A stretch of 64,000 nucleotides of DNA, from NCBI RefSeq assembly GCF_000757485.1, contig NZ_JPYO01000003.1:1-64000 (forward strand), written 5' to 3'. Under the pieces are notes generated by a model that saw only the letters and a program-made list of their open reading frames with translations, had not been told where the DNA came from and searched no databases. The position numbers and the translations under genes were made by a program. The stretch is from Achromobacter sp. RTa. Lineage in GTDB: Bacteria > Pseudomonadota > Gammaproteobacteria > Burkholderiales > Burkholderiaceae_B. Positions 26,834-34,861 of this stretch are shown here, piece by piece; position 1 is the first letter of the stretch, and each line of letters begins with the position of its first letter.

Positions 26834-27181
26834 ATGTTGCGCGATGACGACGTTGTGCTGGTCATCAGCAATGCGCCCGACCTGCTCCTGGCCAAGCGGA
26901 TCGCGCATGTCCTGGTCGAAGACGGGCTGGCGGCCTGCGTGAACCTTGGCGCGCCGGGCCTGTCCATCTACATGTGGAACGGAGAGGTCGAGGGGGCCGA
27001 GGAAATCCCCGTCCACATCAAGACCACCTACGCGCGCCACCAGGCCGTTGTGCAGGCCCTGGCGCAGATGCATCCCTACGACGTGCCCGAGATCATCGTG
27101 CTGCCGGTCATCGGCGGCGCCGCGCCCTACCTGGACTGGGTGCGCGAACAAACGGCCGTCACGCAGAACAAGAGAGACTGA
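26834..27181 (+). CDS. cutA: Divalent-cation tolerance protein CutA
   Basis: The 115-residue product has the CutA core: VLVISNAPDLLLAKRIAHVL, EDGLAACVNLGAPGLSIYMW and HPYDVPEIIVLPVIGGAAPY. CutA is a small trimeric cytosolic protein linked genetically to copper tolerance; its biochemical role is unsettled. An AAGGAGG site lies 4 bases before the ATG at 26834. Its stop codon shares one base with the dsbD start, and the cutA-dsbD pairing is common in proteobacteria. Confidence 0.93.
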   Translation: MLRDDDVVLVISNAPDLLLAKRIAHVLVEDGLAACVNLGAPGLSIYMWNGEVEGAEEIPVHIKTTYARHQAVVQALAQMHPYDVPEIIVLPVIGGAAPYLDWVREQTAVTQNKRD

Positions 27182-29076
27182 TGTTGCAATTTGCCGGTAT
27201 CGTCAGCGCGCCGAGGCGCCAGCCTCGCGCGGTTCGCGGTTCGTTCGGGCGATGCCTCGCCCTGGTGGCCATGGCGCTGATGCTACTTCTGGGCTGGCAG
27301 GCGGCCGCGCGCGCGGAGGCGGATTTCCTGGATCCGGAAAAGGCCTTCGTGTTCAGCGCGGAGATGGTGGCGCCGGAAACGCTGGAGCTGCGCTACCGCG
27401 TCGCGCCGGGGTACTACATGTACCGCGAGCGCTTCGGCATCACCATCAGCCCCATCGGCGCCGCCAACCTGGGCGAGGCCGTCTATCCCAAGGGAGAGGT
27501 CAAGTACGACCCCACTTTCGAGAAAGACATGGAGGTCTTTCACAAGGACGTGGCGATACGTGTGCCCATCACCGCGGGCGGGCAGCCGTTTACGCTGACC
27601 CTGACCGGCCAGGGCTGCGCGGACGCGGGCCTGTGCTATCCGCCCATGGACAGCAGCGTGAAGCTCACTCCGGTCGCAGGCGGCTATGCGCTGGCTGGGC
27701 CGGCGGGCGCGGCGTCCGCCTCTTCCGCCGCCTCCGGGGGCCTTGGCGCGCTGGTCAACGCGGGAGACACGGGGCTGGCCGAGGCGCTGGGCGGACTGGG
27801 CTGGATGAAGACGGCGGGCGTATTCCTGGTGTTGGGCCTGCTGCTGGCGTTCACGCCTTGCGTGCTGCCGATGATCCCCATTCTTTCCTCCATCGTGGTG
27901 GGGGGATCGGCGCAGGCGCGGCCTTCGCGCGGGCGCGGCCTGGCGCTGGCGGCGACATACGTGCTCGGCATGTCCGTCGTGTACACCGCCCTGGGCGTGG
28001 CCGCGGGGCTGAGCGGGGCGGGGTTGGCCGCGTGGCTGCAGACGCCATGGATCCTGAGCCTGTTCGCGATCCTGCTGGCCGTATTGGCGCTGGCCATGTT
28101 CGGCGCCTTCACCTTCCAGATGCCCTCGGGCATCCAGGCGCGCCTGTCGGAACGCTCGTCGCGCATTCCGGGAGGCCGCTATACGGGCGCGCTGGTGATG
28201 GGCGCCTTGTCCGCGCTCATCGTGGGGCCATGCGTGGCCGCCCCGTTGGCGGGCGCACTGCTGTATATCTCGCAGACCGGCGATGTGGTGCTGGGCGGAT
28301 CGGCGCTATTCGCGATGGCTTGGGGGATGGGCGTTCCGCTCCTGATCGTCGGCGCATCCTCGGGAGCCCTGCTGCCCAAGGCCGGCCCCTGGATGGATGG
28401 CGTGAAACGCCTGTTCGGCATGCTGTTGCTGGCGACGGCGTGGTGGATGCTGATACCTGTCGTACCGACCTGGGTGCAAATGACGGGCTGGGCGTTCCTG
28501 GCGGTGGTTTCCGCGGTGATGTTGCGCGCATTCGACGCCTTGCCCGAGGGCGCAGGCTCCGGGCGCATGTTCGGCAAGGGCGTTGGGTTGCTGCTTGCAT
28601 TGGCGGCGGCGGCCTGGCTGGTGGGCGCGGCCAGCGGCGGACGGGACGTGCTGCAGCCCTTGTCGCACCTGGCGTCGCGCGGCGATGCGCCCGTCGCCGC
28701 GGCGAACGCCAGCGGGGAGCCGCGCTTCACCCGCGTGCGCAGCAACGCCGAACTGGATGCCGTGCTGGCGCAGAGCCAGCAGCCGGTCATGCTGGATTTC
28801 TACGCGGACTGGTGCGTGTCGTGCCGCGAAATGGAGCGGTTCACCTTCACGGACCCGGGCGTCGCGCAGCGCATGGCGGGCATGGTTCTGGTGCAGGCGG
28901 ACGTGACGGCGAACAACGCCGACGATCGCGCGCTGCTCAAGCGGTTCCGCCTGTTCGGCCCTCCCGGCATCATGTTCTTCGAGCCCGGAGGCAAGGAGCT
29001 GCCCGAGGCGCGGGTAGTGGGCTTCCAGGACGCGAAGCGGTTCACCGAATCGCTGGACAAAGTGCTGGTGCGCTGA
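27181..29076 (+). CDS. dsbD: Thiol:disulfide interchange protein DsbD
   Basis: The 631-residue protein passes electrons from cytoplasmic thioredoxin to the periplasm. All three redox domains are complete: the periplasmic alpha domain after a signal peptide (pair C146/C152 in GCADAGLCYPP), the membrane beta domain (C227 in FTPCVLPM, C351 in VGPCVAAPL) and the thioredoxin-like gamma domain (C545/C548 in YADWCVSCREME). The ATG at 27181 overlaps the cutA TGA by one base. A role in keeping apocytochrome c haem-binding cysteines reduced fits the ResB/CcsA genes further right. Confidence 0.96.
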   Translation: MLQFAGIVSAPRRQPRAVRGSFGRCLALVAMALMLLLGWQAAARAEADFLDPEKAFVFSAEMVAPETLELRYRVAPGYYMYRERFGITISPIGAANLGEAVYPKGEVKYDPTFEKDMEVFHKDVAIRVPITAGGQPFTLTLTGQGCADAGLCYPPMDSSVKLTPVAGGYALAGPAGAASASSAASGGLGALVNAGDTGLAEALGGLGWMKTAGVFLVLGLLLAFTPCVLPMIPILSSIVVGGSAQARPSRGRGLALAATYVLGMSVVYTALGVAAGLSGAGLAAWLQTPWILSLFAILLAVLALAMFGAFTFQMPSGIQARLSERSSRIPGGRYTGALVMGALSALIVGPCVAAPLAGALLYISQTGDVVLGGSALFAMAWGMGVPLLIVGASSGALLPKAGPWMDGVKRLFGMLLLATAWWMLIPVVPTWVQMTGWAFLAVVSAVMLRAFDALPEGAGSGRMFGKGVGLLLALAAAAWLVGAASGGRDVLQPLSHLASRGDAPVAAANASGEPRFTRVRSNAELDAVLAQSQQPVMLDFYADWCVSCREMERFTFTDPGVAQRMAGMVLVQADVTANNADDRALLKRFRLFGPPGIMFFEPGGKELPEARVVGFQDAKRFTESLDKVLVR

Positions 29077-29119
29077 CCGGAGGCGGCCTTGCGGGGCAAG
29101 GCCGTCTCGAATGTCATGC

Positions 29120-29157
29120 AGGCCGCGGCCCGGGGGTTCCCGGGCTGCGGCCTTTGT
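29120..29157. terminator. Terminator between dsbD and the convergent IclR gene
   Basis: AGGCCGCGGCCCGGG (29120-29134) pairs with CCCGGGCTGCGGCCT (29139-29153) with one imperfect position and a 4-base loop, followed by TTGTT. The stem lies between two convergent genes, 5 bases from the stop of the second. The T tract is short, so efficiency is uncertain. Confidence 0.7.
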
Positions 29158-29161
29158 TCAT

Positions 29162-30013
29162 CTAGCCCAGGCTCGTCGCGCGCACGTCGCGGTTCTGCCA
29201 GCCCAGTTCCGCGGAGATCGCGTCCGCGCATTGCTTGATGTCGGCGACCAGCGGGCTGCTCCAACGGGCGTCGAAGACGCCGGCGGCGCCGATCGCCGTG
29301 ATGACGAGAACCACATTGCCGTTCGAATCGAACACCGGCGCGCTCAGGCCGTTGATGCCGGGGATGGGATCGCCGACGGCGCGGGCGATGCCGCGCTGGC
29401 GCACTTCCCGCAAGGTTCGCTCGAATTTCTCGGTTTTGCTCAGTGACGGCACCGCGCCCAGGCGGAGAAAGTCTTCGTGCAGCAGGCTCTCGATTTTCTT
29501 GGGAGGCAGCAGCGCCGCGAAGACCTTGCCCGTGGCCGTGTTCGTCAGGGACATCACCGTGCCGGTGCGCATGTTGACGTGGATGGGGTAGTTGGATTCG
29601 TGCAGGTGCACGATGACGGGACCCAGGTTGCCCAGCACCGCGATGGCTATTGTCTGCCCGGTTCTTTCGGCCAGCTCGCGGGTAATCGGCACCGCGATCT
29701 TGATGGGATCCAGCCTGTGCAGCGCCGCCAGCCCCAGTTGGAGCGCAAGCGGGCCCAGTTCGTATTCGCCGGAGTTCGGGTCCTGCCGGACGAGGCCGAG
29801 ATTGCCGTAGCTGACGAGATAGGCATGGGCGTTTGCGCCCGACATGCCGGCAGCCTTGGCCAATGCGCCCAAGGGCAACGAGGATGAGTGGTCCAGCAGC
29901 GCAAGCAGGAGCTTGCCGCCGACCTCGATGGACTGGATGCCGCGCCTGCGGGGTGACGGCTTGGCTGAGGGCTGCGCGGCATTGCCCCTGCCGGAGTTTG
30001 CGTTGATGACCAT
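29162..30013 (-). CDS. IclR-family transcriptional regulator
   Basis: The 283-residue product has an N-terminal winged helix (residues about 25-90; SIEVGGKLLLALLDHSSSLP, AHAYLVSYGNLGLVRQD). The IclR effector domain follows (TATGKVFAALLPPKKIESLL, GIARAVGDPIPGINGLSAPV, VITAIGAAGVFD). It is divergent from the FAD dehydrogenase-SDR-transporter operon and is its likely regulator. Effectors of this family are often small acids or ring-cleavage products. An N-terminal Lys/Arg/Ser-rich tail precedes the DNA-binding part. Confidence 0.88.
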   Translation of the reverse strand: MVINANSGRGNAAQPSAKPSPRRRGIQSIEVGGKLLLALLDHSSSLPLGALAKAAGMSGANAHAYLVSYGNLGLVRQDPNSGEYELGPLALQLGLAALHRLDPIKIAVPITRELAERTGQTIAIAVLGNLGPVIVHLHESNYPIHVNMRTGTVMSLTNTATGKVFAALLPPKKIESLLHEDFLRLGAVPSLSKTEKFERTLREVRQRGIARAVGDPIPGINGLSAPVFDSNGNVVLVITAIGAAGVFDARWSSPLVADIKQCADAISAELGWQNRDVRATSLG

Positions 30014-30049
30014 TTTTCTTTATCGAACGAGATTGCCTATGTTAGTACT

Positions 30050-30098
30050 TTCGCTAATAGCGAACCATATTGACACTATCAAATCACTTATCTACAGT
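30050..30098 (+). promoter_or_regulatory. Promoter of the FAD dehydrogenase operon with upstream inverted repeat
   Basis: TTGACA (30070-30075), a perfect consensus -35, is followed after 17 bases by TACAGT (30093-30098). Just upstream lies the inverted repeat TTCGCT-AAT-AGCGAA (30050-30064), which is also 37 bases from the start of the divergent IclR gene. It is the natural candidate for the IclR operator. Position and symmetry are seen; binding is inferred. Confidence 0.6.
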
Positions 30099-30166
30099 CC
30101 ATACAACAAGAAAGCCATCCCGGACTCAAGATCGGGACAAGGCCACCCAATGGGTATGGAGACAAC

Positions 30167-31885
30167 GTGGAAGATTCTCGTCAATACGACTGCGACGTGC
30201 TGGTCGTCGGGTCGGGCGCGTCCGGCATGGCGGCGGCGATCACCGCCGCCACGGCGGGCCTGAAGGTCCTTATCGTTGAAAAAGAGCCTCGTTTCGGCGG
30301 CTCCACAGCCCGTTCGGGCGGCTGGCTCTGGATTCCGGGCACATCGCTGGCGAAGGTGCAGGGAATGCACGAAACGCCCGATGACGGGCGCGCCTATCTG
30401 CGCCATGAAGCCGGCGACAGCTACAACGCCGAACGGGTCGACGCATTTCTCGAGCATGGGCCGCGCGCCGTGGATTTCTTCACCTCGAAAACCGAAGTGC
30501 AGTTCGACATGCCGCTGGTGTTTCCCGACTACCACGCGGAGGCGCCGGGGGGAAAACAGGGCGGCCGCTCGATGGTGGCGCGGCCCTATGACGGGCGCAA
30601 GCTTGGCGCGCACATCCGGGACCTGGCGCCGGCGCTGCCTGAACTGACGGTATTCGGCATGATGCTCGGCTCGGGCAAGGAGATCGTGCATTTCATGCGC
30701 GCGACGCGTTCGCTGGCTTCGGCCTGGTACGTGGCCAAACGCCTGTCGAAGCATTTCCTGGACGTGGCCAAGCATGGCCGGGGCATGACGCTGACCAACG
30801 GCAATGCCCTTGCGGGCCGCCTGGCGGCTTCCGCCTTCAAGCTGGGGATACCGCTGTGGCTGCGCGCCCCGGCCCAGTCGCTCATCATCGAGGATGGCGC
30901 GGTGCGCGGCGCGGTCGTGCAACGCGATGGCGCCACCGTGCGCGTGCGCGCCGCCCGCGCGGTGGTGCTGGCCTCCGGCGGTTTTCCGTACGACATCGAG
31001 CGGCGCAAGCGCCTTTATGCGCATGCGCCGACGGGCATGGAGCACTATTCGCCATCGCCTTCCGGCAACACGGGAGACGGCTTGCGCATGGCCGAAAGCG
31101 CGGGCGGCTGCGTGAATGCCGAACTGCCCAACGCCGCCGCCTGGGTGCCGGTTTCGGTGGTGACGCGCAAGGACGGCAGCCCCGGATACATGCCCCACTT
31201 CATCGACCGCGCGAAACCGGGCGTCATCGCCGTGACGCGCAATGGCAAGCGTTTCGCCAACGAGGGCAGCTCGTACCACGACTTCGTGCAGGAGATGGTG
31301 CGGGCATGCCAGGGGCAGGGCGAGGTTTGCGCATGGCTGGTCTGCGACCACAAGACGCTGCGCAAGTACGGTCTTGGCAGCGTCGCGCCGTTCCCGCTGC
31401 CCATCAAACGCTACCTCGATACCGGCTATCTGACGCGGGCCGCGTCGGTGGCGGAGCTGGCGCAGAAGACCGGCATCGACGCAGGCAGCCTGCGGCAGAC
31501 CATCGAGGCGTTCAATCGCGAAGCGGCGCTGGGACGCGATCCGGAATTCGGCAAGGGCAGCAAGGCCTACAACCGCTACCAGGGCGATGCCCTGCATGGC
31601 CCGAATCCCTGCGTGGCGCCGATCGTGAAGGGGCCGTACTACGCGATCAAGATGATGATCGGCGATATCGGCACTTTCGCCGGCCTGAAAGTGGATGGCG
31701 AGGGCCGGGCCTTGAGCGGGCAGGGCGAGGTCATTCCCGGCCTGTACGCAGTGGGCAACGACGCCTGCAGCATCATGGGCGGCAACTATCCCGGCGCAGG
31801 CATCACCTTGGGGCCGGCGCTGACGTTCGGCTATATCGCCGGCCAGAGCATCGCCGCCGGCGCGGTGGCGCAGGGGGCGGCATGA
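30167..31885 (+). CDS. FAD-dependent dehydrogenase, fumarate reductase / 3-ketosteroid dehydrogenase type
   Basis: The 572-residue flavoprotein has the FAD-binding start VLVVGSGASGMAAAITAATA, EKEPRFGGSTARSGG, and the C-terminal FAD loop GNDACSIMGGNYPGAGITLG. The family removes hydrogen across a carbon-carbon bond next to a carbonyl (3-ketosteroid delta-1-dehydrogenases and relatives) or reduces fumarate-like substrates. There is no export signal. It starts with GTG at 30167 behind GGAG. It overlaps the next gene by 4 bases (ATGA) and heads a six-gene operon, suggesting catabolism of the solute imported by that operon. Confidence 0.82.
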   Translation: MEDSRQYDCDVLVVGSGASGMAAAITAATAGLKVLIVEKEPRFGGSTARSGGWLWIPGTSLAKVQGMHETPDDGRAYLRHEAGDSYNAERVDAFLEHGPRAVDFFTSKTEVQFDMPLVFPDYHAEAPGGKQGGRSMVARPYDGRKLGAHIRDLAPALPELTVFGMMLGSGKEIVHFMRATRSLASAWYVAKRLSKHFLDVAKHGRGMTLTNGNALAGRLAASAFKLGIPLWLRAPAQSLIIEDGAVRGAVVQRDGATVRVRAARAVVLASGGFPYDIERRKRLYAHAPTGMEHYSPSPSGNTGDGLRMAESAGGCVNAELPNAAAWVPVSVVTRKDGSPGYMPHFIDRAKPGVIAVTRNGKRFANEGSSYHDFVQEMVRACQGQGEVCAWLVCDHKTLRKYGLGSVAPFPLPIKRYLDTGYLTRAASVAELAQKTGIDAGSLRQTIEAFNREAALGRDPEFGKGSKAYNRYQGDALHGPNPCVAPIVKGPYYAIKMMIGDIGTFAGLKVDGEGRALSGQGEVIPGLYAVGNDACSIMGGNYPGAGITLGPALTFGYIAGQSIAAGAVAQGAA

Positions 31886-32649
31886 GCGGGGCGCCAGCGG
31901 GATTGCTGCAGGACAAGCTGGCGCTGGTCACCGGCGCGGGGCAGGGCAACGGGCGCGCGATTGCGCTGGGCCTGGCCGCGGCAGGAGCGCGCGTGGTGGC
32001 CACGGACATGCATGTCGGCAACGCCGCGCAGACGGCCAGCGACATCATTGCGGCGGGCGGCCGGGCATGCGCCCACGCGCTGGACGTGACCGACCCCCAG
32101 GCCTGCGCGGCCATCGCCGAGGCCGTCCGGAAAGAGCAGGGCCCCATCGACGTGCTGGTCAATAACGCCGGCATCCTCATCCGGGAAGGCATCGACAGCC
32201 CGCGCGCCGCCGAAAACTGGCGCCGGGTGCTCGACGTGAACCTGAACGGCGGCTTCAACATGATCCATGCCTTCTTGGACGCGTTGCGCGCCACCCGCGG
32301 CGTCATCATCAACGTGGGTTCCATCGCGTCGTTCGCGGGCGTGGGATCCACCCTGGGATACTCGCCTTCCAAGGGCGGCGTGAAGATGATGACGCAGGCG
32401 ATGGCGCGCGACCTGGCGCCGGACGGCATACGCGTCAATGCGATTGCGCCCGGTGTCATCGAGACGCCGATGACGCAATACACGCGGGACGATCCCGCGC
32501 GCCTGGCGGGCTTTATGCAGCGCATCCCGCTCGGGAGGGTGGGCCAGCCGGAAGACCTGGCCGGGCCCGTCGTATTCCTGGCCTCGCCCATGGCGGCATA
32601 CGTAACGGGCGTGTCGCTGCCGGTGGACGGCGGCTACCTGGCGGTATAG
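31882..32649 (+). CDS. Short-chain dehydrogenase/reductase (SDR)
   Basis: The 255-residue product is a classical SDR: cofactor motif VTGAGQGNGRAIALGLA, NNAGILIREG, catalytic Ser in NVGSIAS, YSPSKGG (Tyr and Lys) and the end segment VTGVSLPVDGGY. Asp of ATDMHVG after the second strand suggests NAD(H) preference. It oxidises or reduces an alcohol/ketone that cannot be named from sequence. Translational coupling to the flavoprotein gene suggests sequential steps on the same compound. Confidence 0.88.
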   Translation: MSGAPAGLLQDKLALVTGAGQGNGRAIALGLAAAGARVVATDMHVGNAAQTASDIIAAGGRACAHALDVTDPQACAAIAEAVRKEQGPIDVLVNNAGILIREGIDSPRAAENWRRVLDVNLNGGFNMIHAFLDALRATRGVIINVGSIASFAGVGSTLGYSPSKGGVKMMTQAMARDLAPDGIRVNAIAPGVIETPMTQYTRDDPARLAGFMQRIPLGRVGQPEDLAGPVVFLASPMAAYVTGVSLPVDGGYLAV

Positions 32650-32718
32650 CGGCGCCGCGCGGATGGCGCCGGACCAATCATCGACTTACAGCACATCTGA
32701 AAAACACAGGAGACAGCG

Positions 32719-33906
32719 ATGAAAGCAACGGGGATTTTCTCCACCTTGTCCAAGGCCGCCGTGCTATGCGCGCTGGCCATCGGCGCGCAGGCGCAGGCCC
32801 AGGACATCAAGATCGGCTTCAACGGCGATCTGTCGGCTTCGCCTTCGGCGCAAAGCGGGCAGGCGGCGGTGCTGGGACTGCGCACCGCCATCGACGACAT
32901 CAACGCGGCCGGCGGCCTGCTGGGCCGCAAGCTGGTGCTGGTGGTGCGCGATGACCTGTCGCAGCCGCCCAAGTCGATCCAGAACATGACGGACCTGATC
33001 GACAACGAGAAGGTCGTGGCGATCGTGGGGCCGACCAATTCGGGCAACGCGCTGGCCTGGAAGCACATTCCGAACCAGAAAAAGATCCCGGTGATGGGCG
33101 CGATCGGTTCGGGCACCGACATCACCAAGCCCGTGCGCGCGGGCGCCGCCAACTACATGTTCCGCGTGGGCATGGTGGACCGCGAGCAGGTGGATGGCGT
33201 GATCGGCTATCTGAAGAAGAATCCCAAGGTCAAGAACGTGGGCTTCCTGATCGAGACCACCGGCTATGGCCAGAGCGCGCTGAAGGACCTGGAGGAGGTC
33301 GGGGCCGCGCAAGGCGTCAAGGCGGTCGCCGTGGAGAAGTTCGGCGTGGCCGACACCGACATGACGTCGCAGCTCAACAAGCTGAAGGCCGCGGGCGTGG
33401 ACACGGTGGTGATCTGGGCGCAGAGCACGCCGATCGCGCACGTGTTCCGCAGCATGGAGAAGATCGACTGGTTCCCCCTGACGCTGACTTCCTGGGCGGC
33501 GGACAACATCGCGTTCTACGACACCGCGGGCAAGACGTTGTCGGAGAAGCCCTTCTTCCTGCGCACCATCACCGACAACCGCACGCCCGCGCAGCAGAAG
33601 CTGTATGACCGCGTCTCGGCCAAGATGACTTCGCCCACCGCCTTCGGCTTCCTGGCGCATGCCTACGACGGCATGAACCTGCTGGGCATCGCGATCAAGC
33701 AGGCCAATTCCACCGATGGCGAGAAAGTGCGGCTGGCGCTGGAAAACTTGCAGGGAACCTACGAAGGCGCCATGAAGACCTACGAAAAGCCCTTCTCCGC
33801 GACCGTGCACGACGCGCTGCTGGTGGGCGACTACAAGTGGGCGCACTGGCAGGACGGCAAGCTCGTTCCCTATGCGGACGACGTGACCGCCACCGCTGCG
33901 AAGTAG
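32719..33906 (+). CDS. ABC transporter substrate-binding protein, LivJ-like
   Basis: The 395-residue product has a signal peptide (residues 1 to about 28, ending AQAQAQ) and a type 1 periplasmic binding fold: IKIGFNGDLSASPSAQSGQA, AIDDINAAGGLLGRKLVLVV, AIVGPTNSGNALAWKHIP and LIETTGYGQSALKDLEEVGA. CAGGAGACAGCG precedes the ATG. It lies 69 bases after the SDR gene and should feed the LivH/LivMG/LivF proteins encoded next. Confidence 0.87.
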   Translation: MKATGIFSTLSKAAVLCALAIGAQAQAQDIKIGFNGDLSASPSAQSGQAAVLGLRTAIDDINAAGGLLGRKLVLVVRDDLSQPPKSIQNMTDLIDNEKVVAIVGPTNSGNALAWKHIPNQKKIPVMGAIGSGTDITKPVRAGAANYMFRVGMVDREQVDGVIGYLKKNPKVKNVGFLIETTGYGQSALKDLEEVGAAQGVKAVAVEKFGVADTDMTSQLNKLKAAGVDTVVIWAQSTPIAHVFRSMEKIDWFPLTLTSWAADNIAFYDTAGKTLSEKPFFLRTITDNRTPAQQKLYDRVSAKMTSPTAFGFLAHAYDGMNLLGIAIKQANSTDGEKVRLALENLQGTYEGAMKTYEKPFSATVHDALLVGDYKWAHWQDGKLVPYADDVTATAAK

Positions 33907-33937
33907 GCAAGGACCGCGACAGGAACAAGGGGCCATC

Positions 33938-34861
33938 ATGTTGGCGACATTGCTGCAGGCGCTCGTCAGCGGGCTGGCCGTGGGGGGCGCGTACGCGCTG
34001 GTGGCGCTGGGTTTCAGCATCACCTTCACCACCACCCGGACGCTGAACTTCGGGCATGGGGAGTTCGTGTCCGTGGGCGCGTTCGTCGGGGTAGGCGCCC
34101 TGTTCCTGTTCGCGGGAAAGCCGATCACCACGGCGGCCTTTACGGGCCTGGAATTGAGCGGCTGGCAGTACCTGCTGGCTGGGCTGGCCGCCGTGTTGGC
34201 GATGGGGCTGCTGGGCGTGCTGCTGTATGTGTTCGGCGTGAAGCCATTCGCCTCCCGGCCAGGGATGGCGTGGGTCATGAGCACGCTTGGCTTCGGCATA
34301 CTGCTTCAAAGCGCGGCCTTCGCGGTCTGGGGGCCCGCGCCCGTTACCGTGCCCGCGCCTTTCGGCGATGAGGTCATCCGCGTGTTCGGCGCCGGCGTGC
34401 GCAGCCAGGAGCTGCTGCTGCTGGCGGTGGCGGTGGCCATCATGGTGCTGTTTGACCGCATCATGAACCGCACGGTGCTGGGCAAGGCCATGCGGGCCGT
34501 GGCGGCAAATCCCGGCGTGGCCAACCTGATGGGCATCAACGTGAATGCGGTGATGACGGGGGCGTTCTTCGCCAGTTCGGCGCTGGCGGGACTGGCGGGA
34601 TTCCTGGTCGCGCCGATCACGTCCGCGTCGATCTTCATGGGCCTGGCCATCGGGCTCAAGGGCTTCTCCGGAGCCATGATCGGCGGGTTGTCCAATCCGC
34701 GCGGCTGCGTGCTGGGCGGCTTCGTGCTGGGAATCCTGGAGTCGTACGTGAACCTGTGGCAGTCGCAGTGGCGCGAGGTCGCGGTTTTCGGGCTGGTGAT
34801 ACTGGTGTTGGCGGTCAAGCCGACCGGCCTGTTCGGCAAGCGCTTGGTGGAGAAGGTATGA
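33938..34861 (+). CDS. livH: Branched-chain amino-acid-type ABC transporter, LivH permease
   Basis: The 307-residue inner-membrane protein has the LivH core GGAYALVALGFSITFTTTRT followed by LNFGHGEFVSVGA, and the ATPase-docking loop NRTVLGKAMRAVAANPGVAN. Its stop overlaps the ATG of the fused LivMG gene by 4 bases. It forms half of the channel for the solute captured by the upstream binding protein. Confidence 0.88.
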   Translation: MLATLLQALVSGLAVGGAYALVALGFSITFTTTRTLNFGHGEFVSVGAFVGVGALFLFAGKPITTAAFTGLELSGWQYLLAGLAAVLAMGLLGVLLYVFGVKPFASRPGMAWVMSTLGFGILLQSAAFAVWGPAPVTVPAPFGDEVIRVFGAGVRSQELLLLAVAVAIMVLFDRIMNRTVLGKAMRAVAANPGVANLMGINVNAVMTGAFFASSALAGLAGFLVAPITSASIFMGLAIGLKGFSGAMIGGLSNPRGCVLGGFVLGILESYVNLWQSQWREVAVFGLVILVLAVKPTGLFGKRLVEKV